From Streptomyces sp. SID8352 (GTDB lineage Bacteria; Actinomycetota; Actinomycetes; Streptomycetales; Streptomycetaceae): DNA of 64,000 nucleotides. The notes beneath the pieces are model-generated. The model made no database searches, was not told where the DNA came from, and saw only the letters and a list, made by a program, of their open reading frames with translations. Positions 1-16,000 of this stretch are shown in pieces; within the stretch, counting starts at the first letter, position 1, and each line of letters opens with the position of its first letter. The position numbers were made by a program, and so were the translations under genes. The stretch lies in contig NZ_WWGX01000078.1 of assembly GCF_009862265.1 (NCBI RefSeq), positions 3,173 through 67,172 of the forward strand, given 5' to 3'.

Positions 1-6277
<6,277 letters not shown>

Positions 6278-6390
6278 GTGTGCTCCATCGACCCGTTGAA
6301 CTACTGCTGACTGGCTGGTTCCGCAGCGCCTCCGGGCGTGCGGGCATGCCGGGGAGGGACCCCGTGCTGTTCTCCTGAGTGCGCCGCCGG

Positions 6391-8019
6391 CTACGCGGCG
6401 GTGACGTCCTGCCGGATGACGCGCTCGATGTTCCGTTCGGCCAGGGCGGTGATGGTGACGAACGGGTTCACGCCGATGGAGCCGGGAATGAGCGAACCGT
6501 CCGTCACGTAGAGGTTCTTGTAGCCCTTGACCCGCCCGTAGTCGTCGGTGGCCCGGCCGAGGACGCAGCCGCCGAGCGGGTGGTAGGTGAAGTCGTCGGA
6601 GAAGGCCTTCACCTGCTTGCCGAACAGGTCGTAGCGGTACATCGTCGTGTTCGCCCTGTTGATGCGGTCGAACAGCGACTTCGCGGCGTTGACGGCGGGG
6701 GTGTTCTGGTCGCGGGTCCAGCGCAGGGCGGCCCGGTCGGTCGCCGCGTCGTAGGCGAAGGTGCCGCGTTCGGGGTTCTTGGTGATCGCCAGGTAGAGGC
6801 TGACCCAGGTCTCCAGTCCCGCGGGCATGGGGGCGATCTCGGCGAAGACGGGGTTCTGGGGGTTGTCCCAGTCGTCGATGCCGAGGGCGGGGATGGAGGA
6901 CTGGTCGGCGCCGGTGGGGTTCCACACGTGGTTGGCGCGGGCGGTCATGATGTTGCCGTTGGGGCCCCAGCCGGCGCCGATCTCGGGGCTGAGGTCCGGG
7001 AGGGTGCCGGTCTCGCGGGCGCGCAGCAGCAGTTCGGTGGAGCCGAGACTGCCGGCGCCGAGGAACAGGTGGCGGCAGCCGATCTCCTTGGTGGCCAGCA
7101 GCCGGCCGTCGGCGTCGCGCTGCTCGACGGTGAGGAGGTAGGTGCCGTCCTTCTGCTGCCGGACGGCCTTGGCCTGGTGCAGGGTCTCGATGGTGACCTT
7201 GCCGGTGCCCAGGGCGGCGGCCAGGTAGGTCTTGTCCAGGCTCTGCTTGCCGTGGTTGTTGCCGTAGATGACCTCGGCGGCCAGCGCGGACCTGGGGACC
7301 TCCCCGGCCGCCTCGCGCCGCATGTGGTCGAAGTCGTAGACGTTGGGGACGTGTACGGTGCCGAGGCCGGCCTTCTGTGCCTGGTCGCGGGAGACCCGGG
7401 CGAACTTGTACCACTCGGTGCTCTCGAACCAGCCGTTGTCGATGTGGTTGACGCGGAGCATGGAGTCGGCGCGCGGGAAGTAGCGGTCGTACATCTCGGC
7501 GGAGTCGACGCGCGGCAGCACCTCCTCGAAGTAGGAGCGCTTGGGCGCCACCGCCATGCCGCCGTTGACGAGGGAGCCGCCGCCGACCCCGCGGCCCACG
7601 TACACGGACATCTGGTCGAAGTTCACCCGGTCCAGGACGCCGGCGTACGGGTCGATGTCGCGGTTGGCCAGGTCCAGCCAGAGGAAGCTGCCGAGGGGGG
7701 CCTCGGTGCGGTTCTTGAACCAGCTGGAGCGCTTGTCGGGCTTGAGCACGCCGGCGAAGACGTTGCCGTCGGGTCCGGGCTGGTTCCACAGCTGGCCCAT
7801 CTCGAGCATGACCGTGCGGACCCCGGCCTCGCCCAGGCGCAGTGCGGAGACGGCGGCGCCGTAGCCGGTGCCGACGACGAGGGCGGGGACGAAGGCGGTG
7901 CCGTCGGCGCGGTCGGCGGCCAGGGCCCGGGGGGCTCCGATGGTGGTGGTGCCGGCGAGGGCCGCCGCGCCGAGGGCCGTCATGCCGAGCAAGCGGCGGC
8001 GGGACAGGTGCTGTTCCAC
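6391..8019 (-). CDS. Secreted cholesterol oxidase (GMC-type FAD enzyme)
   Basis: Oxidises and isomerises 3-beta-hydroxysterols; in polyene clusters such as pimaricin the homologue (PimE) is reported as an extracellular oxidase tied to production. The GTG start at 8019 gives 542 aa with a Tat-type signal (SRRRLLG, residues 6-12, then a hydrophobic stretch). The FAD motif GTGYGA is at 50-55. Catalytic candidates E394, H480 (TYHPLGG) and N518 (GVNPF) have exactly the 86/38-residue spacing of E361/H447/N485 in Streptomyces ChoA. It lies between the ferredoxin and the PKS in the same orientation, with 146 bp upstream and 113 bp before the PKS start. Longer in-frame extensions upstream of 8019 lack the signal-peptide layout and were rejected. 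Confidence 0.93.
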   Translation of the reverse strand: MEQHLSRRRLLGMTALGAAALAGTTTIGAPRALAADRADGTAFVPALVVGTGYGAAVSALRLGEAGVRTVMLEMGQLWNQPGPDGNVFAGVLKPDKRSSWFKNRTEAPLGSFLWLDLANRDIDPYAGVLDRVNFDQMSVYVGRGVGGGSLVNGGMAVAPKRSYFEEVLPRVDSAEMYDRYFPRADSMLRVNHIDNGWFESTEWYKFARVSRDQAQKAGLGTVHVPNVYDFDHMRREAAGEVPRSALAAEVIYGNNHGKQSLDKTYLAAALGTGKVTIETLHQAKAVRQQKDGTYLLTVEQRDADGRLLATKEIGCRHLFLGAGSLGSTELLLRARETGTLPDLSPEIGAGWGPNGNIMTARANHVWNPTGADQSSIPALGIDDWDNPQNPVFAEIAPMPAGLETWVSLYLAITKNPERGTFAYDAATDRAALRWTRDQNTPAVNAAKSLFDRINRANTTMYRYDLFGKQVKAFSDDFTYHPLGGCVLGRATDDYGRVKGYKNLYVTDGSLIPGSIGVNPFVTITALAERNIERVIRQDVTAA

Positions 8020-8165
8020 GGCATGTACCTGGCTTTCGGGGGAAAAGGGACGAGCGGTGGGGACGCCTGCGCGCGGCGGGTGCGGGTGCGGTGCGAAAAG
8101 CCGTCGGTGAGCGGGACGGCCTCGGGGGGGGACGAGGGGCGCGGGAGGTCCGGTCCGCGGAAGGG

Positions 8166-8378
8166 TCAGCCGACGGGGTGCAGGGTGATCGCGGAGCAGG
8201 GGCACTGGTCGGCGGCCTCGCGCACGGCGGCGTGCAGGATGGCGGGCGGGCCGGGGTCGAGGAGGACCACGAGGCCCTCCTCGCACTGGTCGAAGACCTC
8301 GGGGGCGATCAGGGCGCACATCCCGGCGCCACAGCACAGCCGGCGGTCGACCGCGACCCGCAGCGGGCCGCCGCTCAC
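8166..8378 (-). CDS. 3Fe-4S ferredoxin, partner of the adjacent P450
   Basis: A 70-aa electron carrier that passes electrons to the cytochrome P450. Cys15 and Cys21 (in CCGAGMC) and Cys59 (in QCPCSAI) fit the CxxxxxC...C pattern of single 3Fe-4S cluster ferredoxins that serve Streptomyces P450s. Extra Cys residues occur at 16, 32 and 61. The GTG start overlaps the P450 stop by 4 bp (GTGA), so the two are translationally coupled. The equivalent protein in pimaricin and nystatin clusters is PimF/NysM-like. Too small for most ORF callers but clear from motif and overlap. Confidence 0.93.
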   Translation of the reverse strand: MSGGPLRVAVDRRLCCGAGMCALIAPEVFDQCEEGLVVLLDPGPPAILHAAVREAADQCPCSAITLHPVG

Positions 8379-9571
8379 CAGGCGACGGGCAGCGCGTACA
8401 CGCCGTAGACCTGCATATCGTGGCGGAGCCGGACCTCCTCGGGCGGGCAGGCCAGGCGCAGTTCCGGGAAGCGCTCCAGCAGGGCGGTGAAGCCGACCCG
8501 CAGCTCGATGCGGGCCAGCTGCTGGCCGAGGCACTGGTGGATGCCGTGGCCGAAGCCGAGGTGACCGGCGGCGCGCCGGGACACGTCGAAGGACTCGGGG
8601 TCCGGGAAGCGCTCGGGGTCGCGGTTGGCGGCGGCGAGCGAGACCATGACGACCTCCCCTTCCCTGATGAGGGTCCCCTCGATCTCCACGTCCTCCAGGG
8701 CGGCTCGGGTGGGGCCGTGGTGGACGATGCTGAGGTAGCGCAGGCTCTCCTCGACGGCGCCCTCGATCAGCGACGGGGCGGCGCGCAGCGCGGCCAGTTG
8801 CTCGGGGTGTTCCAGCAGGGCGAAGGTGCCGAGGGCCAGCTGGTTGGCGGTGGTCTCGTGGCCGGCCACCAGCAGCAGGAAGGCGATCGAGGTGAGTTCC
8901 TCGTCGGTGAGCTCCGGATCGGCGGTGATCAGGCCGCTCAGGATGTCGTCGGCGGGCTCGGTGCGCTTGAGGCGCACCAGGCCGCCCAGGTAGGCCGCGA
9001 GCTCCAGGAACGCGGCGGTGACGTCCTCGGTGGACTCGCCGAAGCTGCTCCAGACGTGGGTGTGGTGCTGGAAGGTGGCGCGGTCGGAGTAGGGCACGCC
9101 CAGCAGTTCGCAGATGACGAGGGAGGGGATGGGCAGCGCGAAGTGCTCGAAGAGGTCGGCGGGCGAGCCGAGGCGCTCCATCTCGTCGAGCCGCTCCGCG
9201 GTGATCTTCTCGATCCACTCGGTGAGCAGGCGCATGCGGCGGACGGTGAACTGCCCCACCAGCAGCTTGCGGTAGCGCTGGTGCTCGGGGTCGTCGTGCT
9301 GGATGAACATGCCGGGGGGCGCGGCCGGGGCCTCGTCCAGGGTCGCGGCGCGCGGGACCGGCGGGTGCTTGAGCTCTCCGCGGGCGCTGAACCGGGCGTC
9401 GGCGAGGACGGCCCGGGCTGCGGAATATCCCGTGACGAGCCAGCCGAGATGGCCGTCGGCGAATTCCATCCGCGTCAGCGGTTCGGTCCCGCGCAATGAC
9501 CGGATCTCCGTGGGCGGGTTGAAGTATCCGTCCCGGAGAGTGGAAAAGGTCACCGGTAAACCCTGGCTCAT
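8375..9571 (-). CDS. Cytochrome P450 (polyene tailoring type)
   Basis: A 398-aa soluble bacterial P450. Visible motifs: the I-helix LLVAGHETTANQ, the K-helix ExxR (EESLRYL) and the heme loop FGHGIHQCLG with Cys347 as thiolate ligand. The ATG at 9571 has GGAAGGG five bases upstream. Its position next to a 3Fe-4S ferredoxin, cholesterol oxidase and PKS matches the PimG/NysN/AmphN context, where the P450 oxidises a methyl branch to an exocyclic carboxyl group. That function would fit the methylmalonyl-type AT seen in the PKS, but the substrate here is inferred only. It is the first gene of the P450-ferredoxin-oxidase run, with 312 bp of non-coding DNA upstream. Confidence 0.93.
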   Translation of the reverse strand: MSQGLPVTFSTLRDGYFNPPTEIRSLRGTEPLTRMEFADGHLGWLVTGYSAARAVLADARFSARGELKHPPVPRAATLDEAPAAPPGMFIQHDDPEHQRYRKLLVGQFTVRRMRLLTEWIEKITAERLDEMERLGSPADLFEHFALPIPSLVICELLGVPYSDRATFQHHTHVWSSFGESTEDVTAAFLELAAYLGGLVRLKRTEPADDILSGLITADPELTDEELTSIAFLLLVAGHETTANQLALGTFALLEHPEQLAALRAAPSLIEGAVEESLRYLSIVHHGPTRAALEDVEIEGTLIREGEVVMVSLAAANRDPERFPDPESFDVSRRAAGHLGFGHGIHQCLGQQLARIELRVGFTALLERFPELRLACPPEEVRLRHDMQVYGVYALPVAW

Positions 9572-9656
9572 ACATGCCCTTCCATGGTCGGCCGTATTGC
9601 GGCTCGAATCATTCGCGAGCGCGGCCTCGACACGGCCTCAACACGGCGTCGATGCG

Positions 9657-9708
9657 TTCCGAACAGGCTTGCCGAACATTCGAACTCCGCCGTCCGCGCA
9701 GTTCGAAC
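9657..9708. promoter_or_regulatory. Cluster of CGAAC repeats upstream of the P450
   Basis: The 312-bp gap 9572-9883 between the LAL-1 stop and the P450 start has no gene. Inside it four CGAAC cores are crowded: CCGAACA at 9659-9665 and 9672-9678 (13-bp pitch), then TTCGAAC at 9679-9685 and 9702-9708 (23-bp pitch). The surrounding DNA is locally less GC-rich, as expected of a promoter for the P450-ferredoxin-oxidase unit. A binding site for one of the three LAL regulators is a reasonable guess; no footprint is known to me. Confidence 0.35.
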
Positions 9709-9883
9709 AGCGTCACCTCGAAGGTAGGGAGACGGGGCGAAAGGTGTCAACGAAATCAATCCCGCGCGCGCTAACCCTGTGGGCGGGGGCCGGGGGTACG
9801 GTTACGGGCGGTACCGGGGGGCTTCGGTTCGGTACGGTACGGGCGCCCGCCGCCCCCTCCCCTCCCCCGTCGCCCGTGGGGGG

Positions 9884-12800
9884 TCAGGGACTTTCCTGGG
9901 ACAGCAGCTGTGCCATGGGGGCCAGTTCGGCGCGGCCGTCGATGCGCAGCTTGCGGTAGGCGTGGGTGAGGTGCTTCTCGACCGCCCGGGCGCTGACCTC
10001 CAGCCGTTCGGCGATGGCCCGGTTGGAGGTGCCGCGGGCGGCCAGGGCGGCGACGCGGCGCTCGGTGCGGGTCAGGGCGGCGACCGCGTCCGCGCCCTGC
10101 CGGCCGGCGATGGTGTGCAGGGCCCGGCCGGCCCGGTCGGCGATCCAGGGCGCCCCGCACCGCAGCCCCTGTTCCCGGGCGTGGGTGAGCCGGTGCTCGG
10201 CCTCCGCCTCCTGGCCGGCGGTCAGCAGCCATCTGCCCAGGAGCAGGGAGGTGCGGGCCTGTTCGAGGAGGTGGGCGGAGCGTTCCAGGGTGGCGGCGGA
10301 GTCGCGCAGCAGGGCGAGTCCCCGTTCTCCCCCGGTGATCGCGCCCCGGCCGCGCAGGGCGCGGCCGATGGCGACCGGGCTGCCCCAGGCGACGGCGCGT
10401 TCGTACTCCTCGTCCATGAGGTCGTGGGCCTGGCCGGGCCGGCCCATCCGGTAGTGGAGCGCGGAGGCCCAGGAACGCCAGGGTGCGACGGCCGGGTTGC
10501 GCCAGTGGGCCCGTTCGGCCGTACGCCCCCAGTCGAGGTAGCAGTCGAGGGCGGTCGGCAGGTCGTGGCGGAGGGCGGCGGCACAGCCGCGGACGAGGAG
10601 CCTGAGGGAGGGGAGATGGCCGAGGGCGGGGTCCGGCGGGGAGCCCGACAGCAGCCGTTCGCACAAGGTGGTGTCCCGCGCCTCCAGGGCGGCCAGGAAG
10701 ACGGCGGCCAGGGCGCGCGGGGCGGCCCAGTCGGTGGCGCCCAGGTCGAGCGCCTCCGTGGCGTGGTCGCGGGCCAGGGCCAGGTCGCCCCGGGCCAGGG
10801 CGAGGTGGGCGAGCTCGACGGCGGTCAGGGCGCGCGGGACGGTGGCACGGTCGCGGCGGGCCCGGTCGTGGGCGGTGTGCAGCCAGGGGCCGATGCTGGC
10901 GAGGGAGTCTGCGGCGACCAGGACGTCGGTCAGCAGGGGCAGGGCGGTGTGGACGTGGCCGGGGGCGGCCGGCTCGTGCTGGAGCAGCCGTTCGGCGAGC
11001 GGCACGGCCTGGGCGGCGGTGACCCGCTGGGCCAGGACGGCCGCGTGCAGCAGGACGGTGACCCGTTCCCGGCCGGCGGCGCTGTCGAGCGGGGGGACGG
11101 GGCCCAGGGCGCGCAACCGGGCGGCGGAGTCGTCGAGTTCGGCGGGGCCGGCCACGGCGGCGTGCCGCAGGCGGGCCTCGAGCCGCAGGGCGCTCTGGCG
11201 GTCGGCGCCGGTGAGGTCGGCCGGGTCGCCCAGCGCGGCGGCGGTCCCGGCGACCGTGTCGAGGGTGGCGGGCGGGCAGTCGGCGAGGAGGAAGGGCGGT
11301 ATCCGGCCCGCCACGCGGGCACGGCGCGCCGGGTCCGGGAGGAGGAGCAGCGCCTGGGTGAAGTGGCGCAGTGCGGCTCTCGGGGCGAAGTCGCGCTCGA
11401 TGGTGGCGAGTTCGACGAGGAGATCGGCGCGGGCGGCTCCGTCGGGCGGGCTGAGGAGGAGGGCGCGGCGCAGGTAGCGGACCGCGGCCTCCGGGTCCGT
11501 GCGGCGCAGGGCGGCGGTCGCGGCCGCCCGGAGCGCCTCCTGCGCCCAGGGTTCCCCGCAGGAGGACACGGCGAGCAGCTGGGCCGCGGCGCGCTCGGCG
11601 GGGTGCCCGCCCTGGTGCAGGAGGAGGGCGGCGCGCAGGCGGGCGGCCTCGGCCTCGGCGGGGGACATCGCCTCCTCCACGGCGTCCGCGACGACCGGGT
11701 GGACGAACCGGGGCACGGCGCCCTCCGCCAACAGCCCGAGCCGCCGCAGCACCCGCACCGCCTCGGCCCGGCCGACGGCGTCGAGCCCGGCGAGCCGGGC
11801 GGCGGGGTCCTCCCCACTGGCCTCCACGTCCCAGCAGGCCAGGAGGTCCGCGGCGTACGCGGTCTCTCCGTCCGCGCCGGCGCACGCGGCTCCGGCCGTC
11901 CCTCCGTACACGGTCGCCGCGGGGTCTCCGACGGCCCGGGGGCAGACGGATCCCCCGGCGCCCGCGGGCCCCCCGGGGCACGCGACCCCGGCATGCCCGG
12001 CGACCTCCGGGTGCCCGTCGACCCCGACGTGACCGACGTGACCGGCGTGCCCGGCCTGCCCGGCGACCCCCGTGTGCCAGGTGGCCGCGTCGTGCGCGGT
12101 GGGGGTCGCATAAACGGTGTGCCCCGTGGCCCGGTTGGTTCCGGTGACATCGGTGCCGTCGGTGGTCTCGGGGGCGGTGGGTTCCGTGGGGGCGGGGGGT
12201 TCGCCGAGGAGGGCGAGGGCCGAGGCGAAGCGCCAGACCGGGGGGCGCTGGCCGCGCAGGACCACGGCGAGGCGTTCACGCAGCGCGTCCGGACGGATGC
12301 CGCGGATGTCCTGTGCGTCGGGCAGCCGTTCCTCGTAGGCCCCCGGCCGGGCGGCGGTCAGGGCGTCGAGGGTGGCCGTGAGCAGCAGGGGGTTTCCGCC
12401 GGTCGCCTCGTGGCAGGCGCGGGCGCAGGCCCGGTCCACGGGCCGGCCCAGGCGGGCGCCCACGAGGTCTGCGGTGGCCCCGATGGACAGCGGTCGCAGC
12501 CGCAGCAAGCAGACCGCGCGCCCGGTGAGGTGGTGGAGCCCGGGAGCCTCCTCGCCCGGGTCCCCTTCGCGCAGGGCGGCGACCAGGGTGACGCGCAGCC
12601 GGGGCAGCCGTCCGGCCAGCCGGGCGAGCCAGCGCAGCGAGGCGGCGTCGGCCCATTGGAGGTCGTCCACCAGCAGGAGCAGCGGTTTGTGTTCTGCGTG
12701 TTCGGCGACCAGGGCAAGCAGCTCGGCGTCCTGTCCCGATCCGGCGGGGGAATCGGCCGGATGCCCGGGTGCGATGACGGTACTTCCGGCGGCGGGCAGC

Positions 12801-13051
12801 AGCGGGGCCAGCAACTGGCTGAGCACACCGAAGCCCAAAGCCTGTTCCTGCGGGGCTCCGCTGGCGGTGAGGACGCGGATGCCACGGCGTTCGGCGAGCT
12901 CCGGCAGGGCCCGCAGCAGGGCCGTCTTCCCCAAGCCGATGCCGCCGCTCACCACCGTCAGCGACCCGCCACCCGCTGCTCCGTCGCCCGTCGCGTCCAA
13001 CGCCGCGGTGAGCAGGTCGAGTTCCTGTTGGCGGTGGAGCAGGGGGTTCAC
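9884..13051 (-). CDS. LAL-family (large LuxR) transcriptional regulator 1
   Basis: A 1055-aa regulator: N-terminal ATPase with intact Walker A (GGIGLGKT, Lys42) and Walker B (LLLVDDLQWAD), a long TPR-like helical middle, and a C-terminal LuxR helix-turn-helix (LTRTERRVAALAARG...VEKHLTHAYRKL). LAL proteins of this size activate polyene clusters (NysRI-III, AmphRI-III). The GTG start at 13051 overlaps the upstream LAL stop (GTGA) and has GGAGGAAC ahead of it. Odd: residues about 295-360 hold a Gly/His/Val-rich insert with repeated GHAGHVGHVG-like units, absent from the two sister LALs. It is last in the three-regulator tandem. The product of the cluster it controls is inferred. Confidence 0.92.
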   Translation of the reverse strand: MNPLLHRQQELDLLTAALDATGDGAAGGGSLTVVSGGIGLGKTALLRALPELAERRGIRVLTASGAPQEQALGFGVLSQLLAPLLPAAGSTVIAPGHPADSPAGSGQDAELLALVAEHAEHKPLLLLVDDLQWADAASLRWLARLAGRLPRLRVTLVAALREGDPGEEAPGLHHLTGRAVCLLRLRPLSIGATADLVGARLGRPVDRACARACHEATGGNPLLLTATLDALTAARPGAYEERLPDAQDIRGIRPDALRERLAVVLRGQRPPVWRFASALALLGEPPAPTEPTAPETTDGTDVTGTNRATGHTVYATPTAHDAATWHTGVAGQAGHAGHVGHVGVDGHPEVAGHAGVACPGGPAGAGGSVCPRAVGDPAATVYGGTAGAACAGADGETAYAADLLACWDVEASGEDPAARLAGLDAVGRAEAVRVLRRLGLLAEGAVPRFVHPVVADAVEEAMSPAEAEAARLRAALLLHQGGHPAERAAAQLLAVSSCGEPWAQEALRAAATAALRRTDPEAAVRYLRRALLLSPPDGAARADLLVELATIERDFAPRAALRHFTQALLLLPDPARRARVAGRIPPFLLADCPPATLDTVAGTAAALGDPADLTGADRQSALRLEARLRHAAVAGPAELDDSAARLRALGPVPPLDSAAGRERVTVLLHAAVLAQRVTAAQAVPLAERLLQHEPAAPGHVHTALPLLTDVLVAADSLASIGPWLHTAHDRARRDRATVPRALTAVELAHLALARGDLALARDHATEALDLGATDWAAPRALAAVFLAALEARDTTLCERLLSGSPPDPALGHLPSLRLLVRGCAAALRHDLPTALDCYLDWGRTAERAHWRNPAVAPWRSWASALHYRMGRPGQAHDLMDEEYERAVAWGSPVAIGRALRGRGAITGGERGLALLRDSAATLERSAHLLEQARTSLLLGRWLLTAGQEAEAEHRLTHAREQGLRCGAPWIADRAGRALHTIAGRQGADAVAALTRTERRVAALAARGTSNRAIAERLEVSARAVEKHLTHAYRKLRIDGRAELAPMAQLLSQESP

Positions 13052-16000
13052 GTCGGTTCCTCCGTAGCGGTTCGTTCGAGGGCCGCGGCCAGCTGCGGAC
13101 GACCCCGGATGCCGAGCTTCCGGTAGGTCTTCGTCAGGTGCTGTTCCACGGTGCGGGGGGTGACGGCGAGTTCCCCGGCGATGGCCCGGTTGGACAGGCC
13201 GTCGGCGGCGAGCGCCGCGACCCGGTACTCGGCGTCGGTGAGGGGGGCGGGTGCCGGCCGGTGCCCGGTGGACGGGGTCTGGGGTCCGGCCGGCGCCGGG
13301 CCCCGCCCGACGCCCCGCGGGGTGCGGCGTGCCGGGCCGGGCCGGGCCGAGTCCGGCCACGGGTCGCGGCGGGCTGCCGGGGCCGGTGCACCCGAGGCCG
13401 CGTGCCGAGCCGCCTCGGGCCGCGGGGCCGCACCCGGGCCAGGGGTACCCGGCCCCGGGATGCCCTGGCCAGAGGTACCAAGGCCCGGGGTGCCCCGGCC
13501 GGGGTGGTCCAGGCCGGGGGCAGTCGGGCCAGGGATACCAGGGCCAGGGGCTCCCGAGCCAGGGACACCAAGGCCGGAGGTACCCCTGCCGGAGGGGCCC
13601 CGGCCGGGGGCGACCGGGTGGGGGCCGGCCGATGCCGGTGCGGGGTGGGGCGGGGTGGGGCCCGCCGGGGGCCGGGCGGCGGCCAGGAGGGAGTCGACCG
13701 TGAGATGCCCGGTGAAGGGGGCCGTGCCGAGGGCGACCAGCGCCTGGCGGTACTGCCATCCGGCGGCGCGCCCCCGGGCCCGCGCCGCCGCTCCGGGCGG
13801 GTTGGCCCCGCCGGGGCGCGGGGCCAGTGCCGTGGCCAGCGCGAGGGGTGAGCCCCACACCAGGGACCGGCGGCGTTCCTCGGCCAACAGCCGCACCGCC
13901 AGGGGGTCGTCGGGGTCACGGGTCCGGGCGGCGGCGGAACGCCAGGGCAGCAGGGCGGGGTTGGCGGCCCCCCGGGCCAGCAGTCGGCGCCCGCACTCCA
14001 GCAGATCGGCGAGGGCCCGGTCGCGCTCGCCCGCCGCGAGCCGGACCCGCCCGCGCGCGTAGAGGAGGTACGCCCAGGCCGGACCTGCCTCGGCGGCCAC
14101 CGGCAGCCGGGTCTCCAGGACCCGGGCGGCGGCGTCCGCGTCCCCCCGGCGCAGGTCCAGCAGGGCCTGCAGGGCGAGGGGGGCGGGCGCCATCCGGGGG
14201 TGCCACAGGCGGGCCGGCATGAGCTCTGCGCACCGGTCGAGGGCCTCCGAGGCAGCGGAGTCCCGCCCGCCCCACAGTTCGGCGAGGCAGGTGACGAGCA
14301 GCGCCGCGCCCGCGACGGGCCGGGCGTCCCGCCGTGCCGCGCACACCAGGACCTCCTCGAGGGCGCCACGGGCCTCCTCCGTGTCCCCGCTGAGCACCAG
14401 CGCGTGCGCCGCTGCCGCCCGCACGGCAGGCGGGACTTGCGCACGGGCTCCCGGGGCCAGGGCGGCCCGGGCGAGCGCCCTGGCGCTGCCGATGTCCTCG
14501 CCCCGCCGGGCCGTCAGCCATGCGGCCACGGCGGCCTCGGCGGCCCGCTCGGGCCGACCGGTCCAGGAGTCGGCCGGGAGCGGCACGCAGCCGTCCTCCA
14601 CGTCGGGACGGCCCAGTGCGGCGGCCATCGCGTGCAAGGCCCGCAGCCCGGAGTGCTCGGCGGTGCCCGGCTCCGCCCCGGCGGCGGCCCGGGCGATGCG
14701 GGCGGGGGTGGGTAAGTCACCGCAGGCCACGAGGAGTTCCGCCGCGAGCAGCCGGGCCCGTACCGTGCCGGGGTCGGCGGGAACGGGTCCGGCCGCGCCC
14801 GTCGGGGGGTCCAGGGCGCGGTACAGATGGCGGCTCGCGGCGTCGGGCCGGGTGGGGAGCACGGCGGTGGCCAGCTCGGTCAGCAGCCGGACCCGCAGGG
14901 CTTCCGGCACCGGCTCGCGCAGGGCCCGTTCCAGCAGCCGGACGGCCCCGGTGTGCCGGCCGGCCGCCCGGTCCGCGGCGGCTCGGCGGCGCAGGGCCGC
15001 CACCGCCCAGGGGGCGCCGACGGGGCCGGAGCCCAGCAGCATCCGGGTCACGGCGCGGTCGGACAGGGCCGCCCGGTGCGCCCATGCGGCGGCCCGGGCG
15101 TACAGCTCCTCCCGCTGCGCCGTGTCGAGGTCGGCGAGGACGGCCCGCGCGGCGGCCCCGCTGCGCAGGGCGGGGCGGGGGCCGTCGGCGAGCAGCCCGG
15201 TGCCGGACAGCATGCTCAGGGCCCGTCCCGTGCCCGGGGTCCGCGGGCCGGTGGCCAACGCTTCCATCAGGCCGGGCGTGCAGTCGGGTCCGGCGACGAC
15301 GATCGCGCGCAGGACGCCGAGGAGTTCGGCGGGCAGCAGGGGCAGGGTGCGCACCGTGCGCTCCCGGACGGCCTCCGCCGTGCTCTCCGCGAGGTCGGCG
15401 AGGTGGCCGGTCCGCGGGGTCCAGCCGTGCCGGACGAACCGGGCGGTGACCGACTTCAGCAGGGCGGGATTCCCGTCGAGGGAGCGGGCGGCCTCCTCCA
15501 GGAAGGCGGCGTCCACCGACGCCGGCCATGTGTCGGCGAGGACCCGGCCGACGGCTTCGGCGGACAGCGGGGGCAGCTCCAGCACGTGCCGGGCCACCGA
15601 GCGGCCGTCGGCCAGCGGGCAGGGCTCGATCCGGTCGTACGGACCGGGCGCGGCGGCGCCGTTGCGGGAGGTGAGCAGCATCAGCGGCACCCCGGCCAGC
15701 CGCCGGGCCAGCGCCTGGAGCCCGCGCAGCGACGGCGGGTCGGCCCACTGGGTGTCGTCGACGACGAGCAGCAGGGGCCGGCTGCGGGCGGCGCTGAGGG
15801 AGGTGGCGCACAGGTCGTCGGGGCGGGTGGTGTGTCCGGCGCCGGGGCGGGCGGACGCGGACGGGAGGACCGGCCCGGCGGGACTGGCCCCGGGGAGCAG
15901 CTGGCTGAGGAGCTGGGCGGCGATTCCGTGGGGCAGGCCGGTCTCCTCGGGCGAGGCCGCCGCGGCGGCGACCCGGACGCCGGCCTCCGTGGCGAGGGCC

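Noticed and set aside
6335..6365. GGGGAGGGACCCC before the PKS as a PAS-LuxR (PimM-type) box
   Set aside because: It lacks the central WW and flanking CT/AG of the CTVGGGAWWTCCCBAG consensus; resemblance is only GC symmetry.
9779..13126. 1115-aa plus-strand open frame over LAL-1, and the 1001-aa frame at 14219-17224 over LAL-2
   Set aside because: GC-driven shadow frames with no domains; the minus-strand LAL frames have Walker and HTH motifs.
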